64,000 nt of DNA from Rhodoblastus sp963828185 (GTDB taxonomy: Bacteria; Pseudomonadota; Alphaproteobacteria; Rhizobiales; Beijerinckiaceae), in assembly GCA_963828185.1 (NCBI GenBank), contig CAWHDV010000002.1:434001-498000 (forward strand), written 5' to 3'. Of the stretch, positions 62,401 to 64,000 are shown in pieces. The notes beneath the pieces are model-generated. The model did no database searches. It was not told the origin of the DNA and saw only the letters and a list, made by a program, of their open reading frames with translations. The stretch's first letter is position 1; every line of letters begins with the position of its first letter. Made by a program: the position numbers and the translations under genes.

Positions 62401-64000
62401 TCAGCTCCTCAAATCGGACGGCAGTCGAAATTCGATGACTTCGTCGCGTCCGCCGACGGTCGAGATTTCCACCGGACCCAGTTGGCTGAGCCAGTCGATG
62501 ACGCCCAGCACCAGCTCTTCCGGCGCCGAGGCGCCGGCGGTCAGCCCGATCTCGCGCGCGCCGTCGATCCATTCGCGGCGCAATTCGTCGGAATCGGCGA
62601 TCAGATGGCTCGCAACGCCCATTTCCGAGCCGATCTCGCACAGCCGGTTGGAGTTCGAGCTGTTCTTCGCGCCCACGACGAGCAGGACATCGACGGTCTT
62701 GCACAGTTCGCGCACCGCCGACTGGCGGTTCTGCGTGGCGTAGCAGATGTCGCGCGTGTCGGGGCCGGTGAGATCGCTGAAGCGGCGATGCAGCGCCGAG
62801 ATGATCGCCGCCGTGTCATCGACGCTCAGCGTCGTCTGGGTGATGTAGCTGACGGGCGTGTCATCCGGGATGTCGAGCAAGTCCACATCCTGTTCGGTCT
62901 GGACGAGATGCACCGGCGCGTCGATCTGGCCGAGCGTGCCTTCGACCTCCGGATGGCCGGCATGGCCTATCAGGATCAGCGCGCGGCCCTGGGCGACATA
63001 ACGCTTGCCCTGGATATGCACTTTCGTCACCAGCGGACAGGTCGCGTTATGCACGATCAAGGGGCGGCTCGCCGCCTCCTGCTCGACGCTCCGGGCCACG
63101 CCATGCGCGGAGAAGATGGCGACCGCGCCATCGGGAATATCGCCGATATTCTCGACGAAACGCGCGCCCTTGGCTTTCAGCGCATCGACGACGCGCTTGT
63201 TGTGCACGATCTCGTGCCGCACATAGACCGGCGCGTCGTATTTCTGCAGCGCGCGCTCGACGATTTCGATGGCGCGCACGACGCCGGCGCAGAAGCCGCG
63301 CGGCTGCGCCAGCACGACGCGGCGCACCGCCCGCTGGTTGCGGCTTTTCCTGGCCGCCGCCGCGGCGCGTCCGACGCGCGGCTTGCTCGCCAGGGTCTCG
63401 CGCGCCTTGGCGACAATGCCGTCGGCGTCGAGCTTGGCTTCGGCGTACATGGCGGTCAAATCGCCATGCGCCTGGAACACGTCGGGCAGAACCATGGCGC
63501 GCACTTTCGCGCCGCGATCAAGCCGCCCGCTTTCGGACAAGGCGTGCATCACCGCTGCGCCGAAACCGCCGCTCGAGCCTTCCTCGATGGTGATCAGCGC
63601 CTCGTGCCCGTCGGCGAGTTCATTGACGAGTTCGACGTCGAGCGGCTTGGCGAAGCGCGCGTCGGCGACGGTCGTCGAAATGCCGAGTTCGCCCAGCCTT
63701 TCCGCCGCCAGCAGGCATTCGCCGAGACGTGCGCCAAAGGACAGGAGCGCGACCCGGTCGCCAAGCCGGAGCAAGCGGCCCTTGCCGATTTCCAGCGGCG
63801 CGCCGGCCTTGGGCATTTGCGCGCCCGAGCCGTCGGCGCGCGGATAGCGCACGGCGCAGGGGCGGTCGTTGATCGCGGCGGCGGTGGCGATCATATGCGC
63901 GAGCTCCGCCTCGTCCGCCGCCGCCATCACCACCATGGCAGGCAAGCAGGTCAGATAGGCGATGTCGAAGGCGCCGGCATGGGTCGGCCCGTCGGCGCCG
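62401..64000 (-). CDS. Dxs-IspH fusion (DXP synthase C-terminus joined to HMBPP reductase), truncated by the window
   Basis: One uninterrupted frame. Its visible N-terminal part is the C-terminal half of 1-deoxy-D-xylulose-5-phosphate synthase: DGPTHAGAFDIAYLTCLPAM, DRPCAVRYPRADG and ALITIEEGSSGGFGAAVMHA. A basic, Ala/Arg-rich linker of about 25 residues (PRVGRAAAAARKSRNQRAVR) leads into complete IspH with its three [4Fe-4S] cysteines (LAQPRGFCAGVVRA, NATCPLVTKVH, DICYATQNRQ), His residues in YVRHEIVHNKR and GHAGHPEVEGT, and NSSNSNRLCE. It would join the first and last enzymes of the MEP isoprenoid pathway. It lies directly upstream of hpnH, consistent with precursor supply for hopanoids. The upstream end is cut at the window edge. 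Confidence 0.88.
   Translation of the reverse strand, partial: GADGPTHAGAFDIAYLTCLPAMVVMAAADEAELAHMIATAAAINDRPCAVRYPRADGSGAQMPKAGAPLEIGKGRLLRLGDRVALLSFGARLGECLLAAERLGELGISTTVADARFAKPLDVELVNELADGHEALITIEEGSSGGFGAAVMHALSESGRLDRGAKVRAMVLPDVFQAHGDLTAMYAEAKLDADGIVAKARETLASKPRVGRAAAAARKSRNQRAVRRVVLAQPRGFCAGVVRAIEIVERALQKYDAPVYVRHEIVHNKRVVDALKAKGARFVENIGDIPDGAVAIFSAHGVARSVEQEAASRPLIVHNATCPLVTKVHIQGKRYVAQGRALILIGHAGHPEVEGTLGQIDAPVHLVQTEQDVDLLDIPDDTPVSYITQTTLSVDDTAAIISALHRRFSDLTGPDTRDICYATQNRQSAVRELCKTVDVLLVVGAKNSSNSNRLCEIGSEMGVASHLIADSDELRREWIDGAREIGLTAGASAPEELVLGVIDWLSQLGPVEISTVGGRDEVIEFRLPSDLRS

Overview
The window is GC-rich DNA from an alphaproteobacterium, most likely Hyphomicrobiales and close to Beijerinckiaceae/Methylocystaceae. 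The evidence is the PhyR-NepR-EcfG general stress module, the cell-cycle phosphotransferase ChpT, the envelope protein EipA (DUF1134), hopanoid gene hpnH beside MEP-pathway genes, and two adjacent lanthanide-type methanol dehydrogenase genes (xoxF). This is inference from gene content; no 16S rRNA gene is present.

Layout. 0-8.8 kb: an RpfC-like hybrid kinase, an Atm1-type ABC exporter, a B12-binding radical SAM protein, a polyprenyl diphosphate synthase, a DUF2007 protein and a TrmN6-like methyltransferase. 8.8-13.3 kb: two small glycine-rich secreted proteins, then glyQ-glyS. 13.4-24.1 kb: an envelope block with a SleB-type hydrolase, a TolQ/TolR/TonB energiser, two L,D-transpeptidases, a lytic transglycosylase with a SPOR-like tail, an RND efflux pair and a papain-like cysteine peptidase. 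24.3-27.6 kb: a glycan operon (GT2, GNAT, acyltransferase). 27.7-30.5 kb: a LOG-family gene and a small gene among decayed DNA, including a pseudogene of an MBL/beta-CASP nuclease, a broken small gene, an octamer repeat and an IS3 scrap.

30.5-38.4 kb holds the most unusual locus. A 1,324-residue protein made of about a hundred octapeptide (xxLSxxQI) repeats ends in a calpain-type cysteine protease domain with its Gln/Cys/His/Asn residues intact. It is followed by a type I secretion ABC transporter carrying an inactive C39-like domain and by an HlyD-type adaptor. The locus lies between the decayed DNA and the 3' end of a tRNA-Ser gene, as an integrated island might.

39-64 kb: chpT, cysQ, eipA, a coiled-coil protein, the xoxF pair, emrAB with a divergent TetR regulator and an operator-overlapped promoter, phyR/nepR-ecfG with a good EcfG promoter, an alpha-2-macroglobulin-pbpC pair, two small proteins, and finally hpnH beside an in-frame Dxs-IspH fusion that runs off the window.

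At least five otherwise well-conserved genes (RpfC-like kinase, glyS, hlyD, the coiled-coil gene, hpnH) are split by frame changes in the direction of one extra base. In four of them the likely extra base can be placed to a few nucleotides. Because glyS is expected to be essential, sequencing or assembly indels are the simplest explanation, and frame-dependent calls should be read with that in mind.
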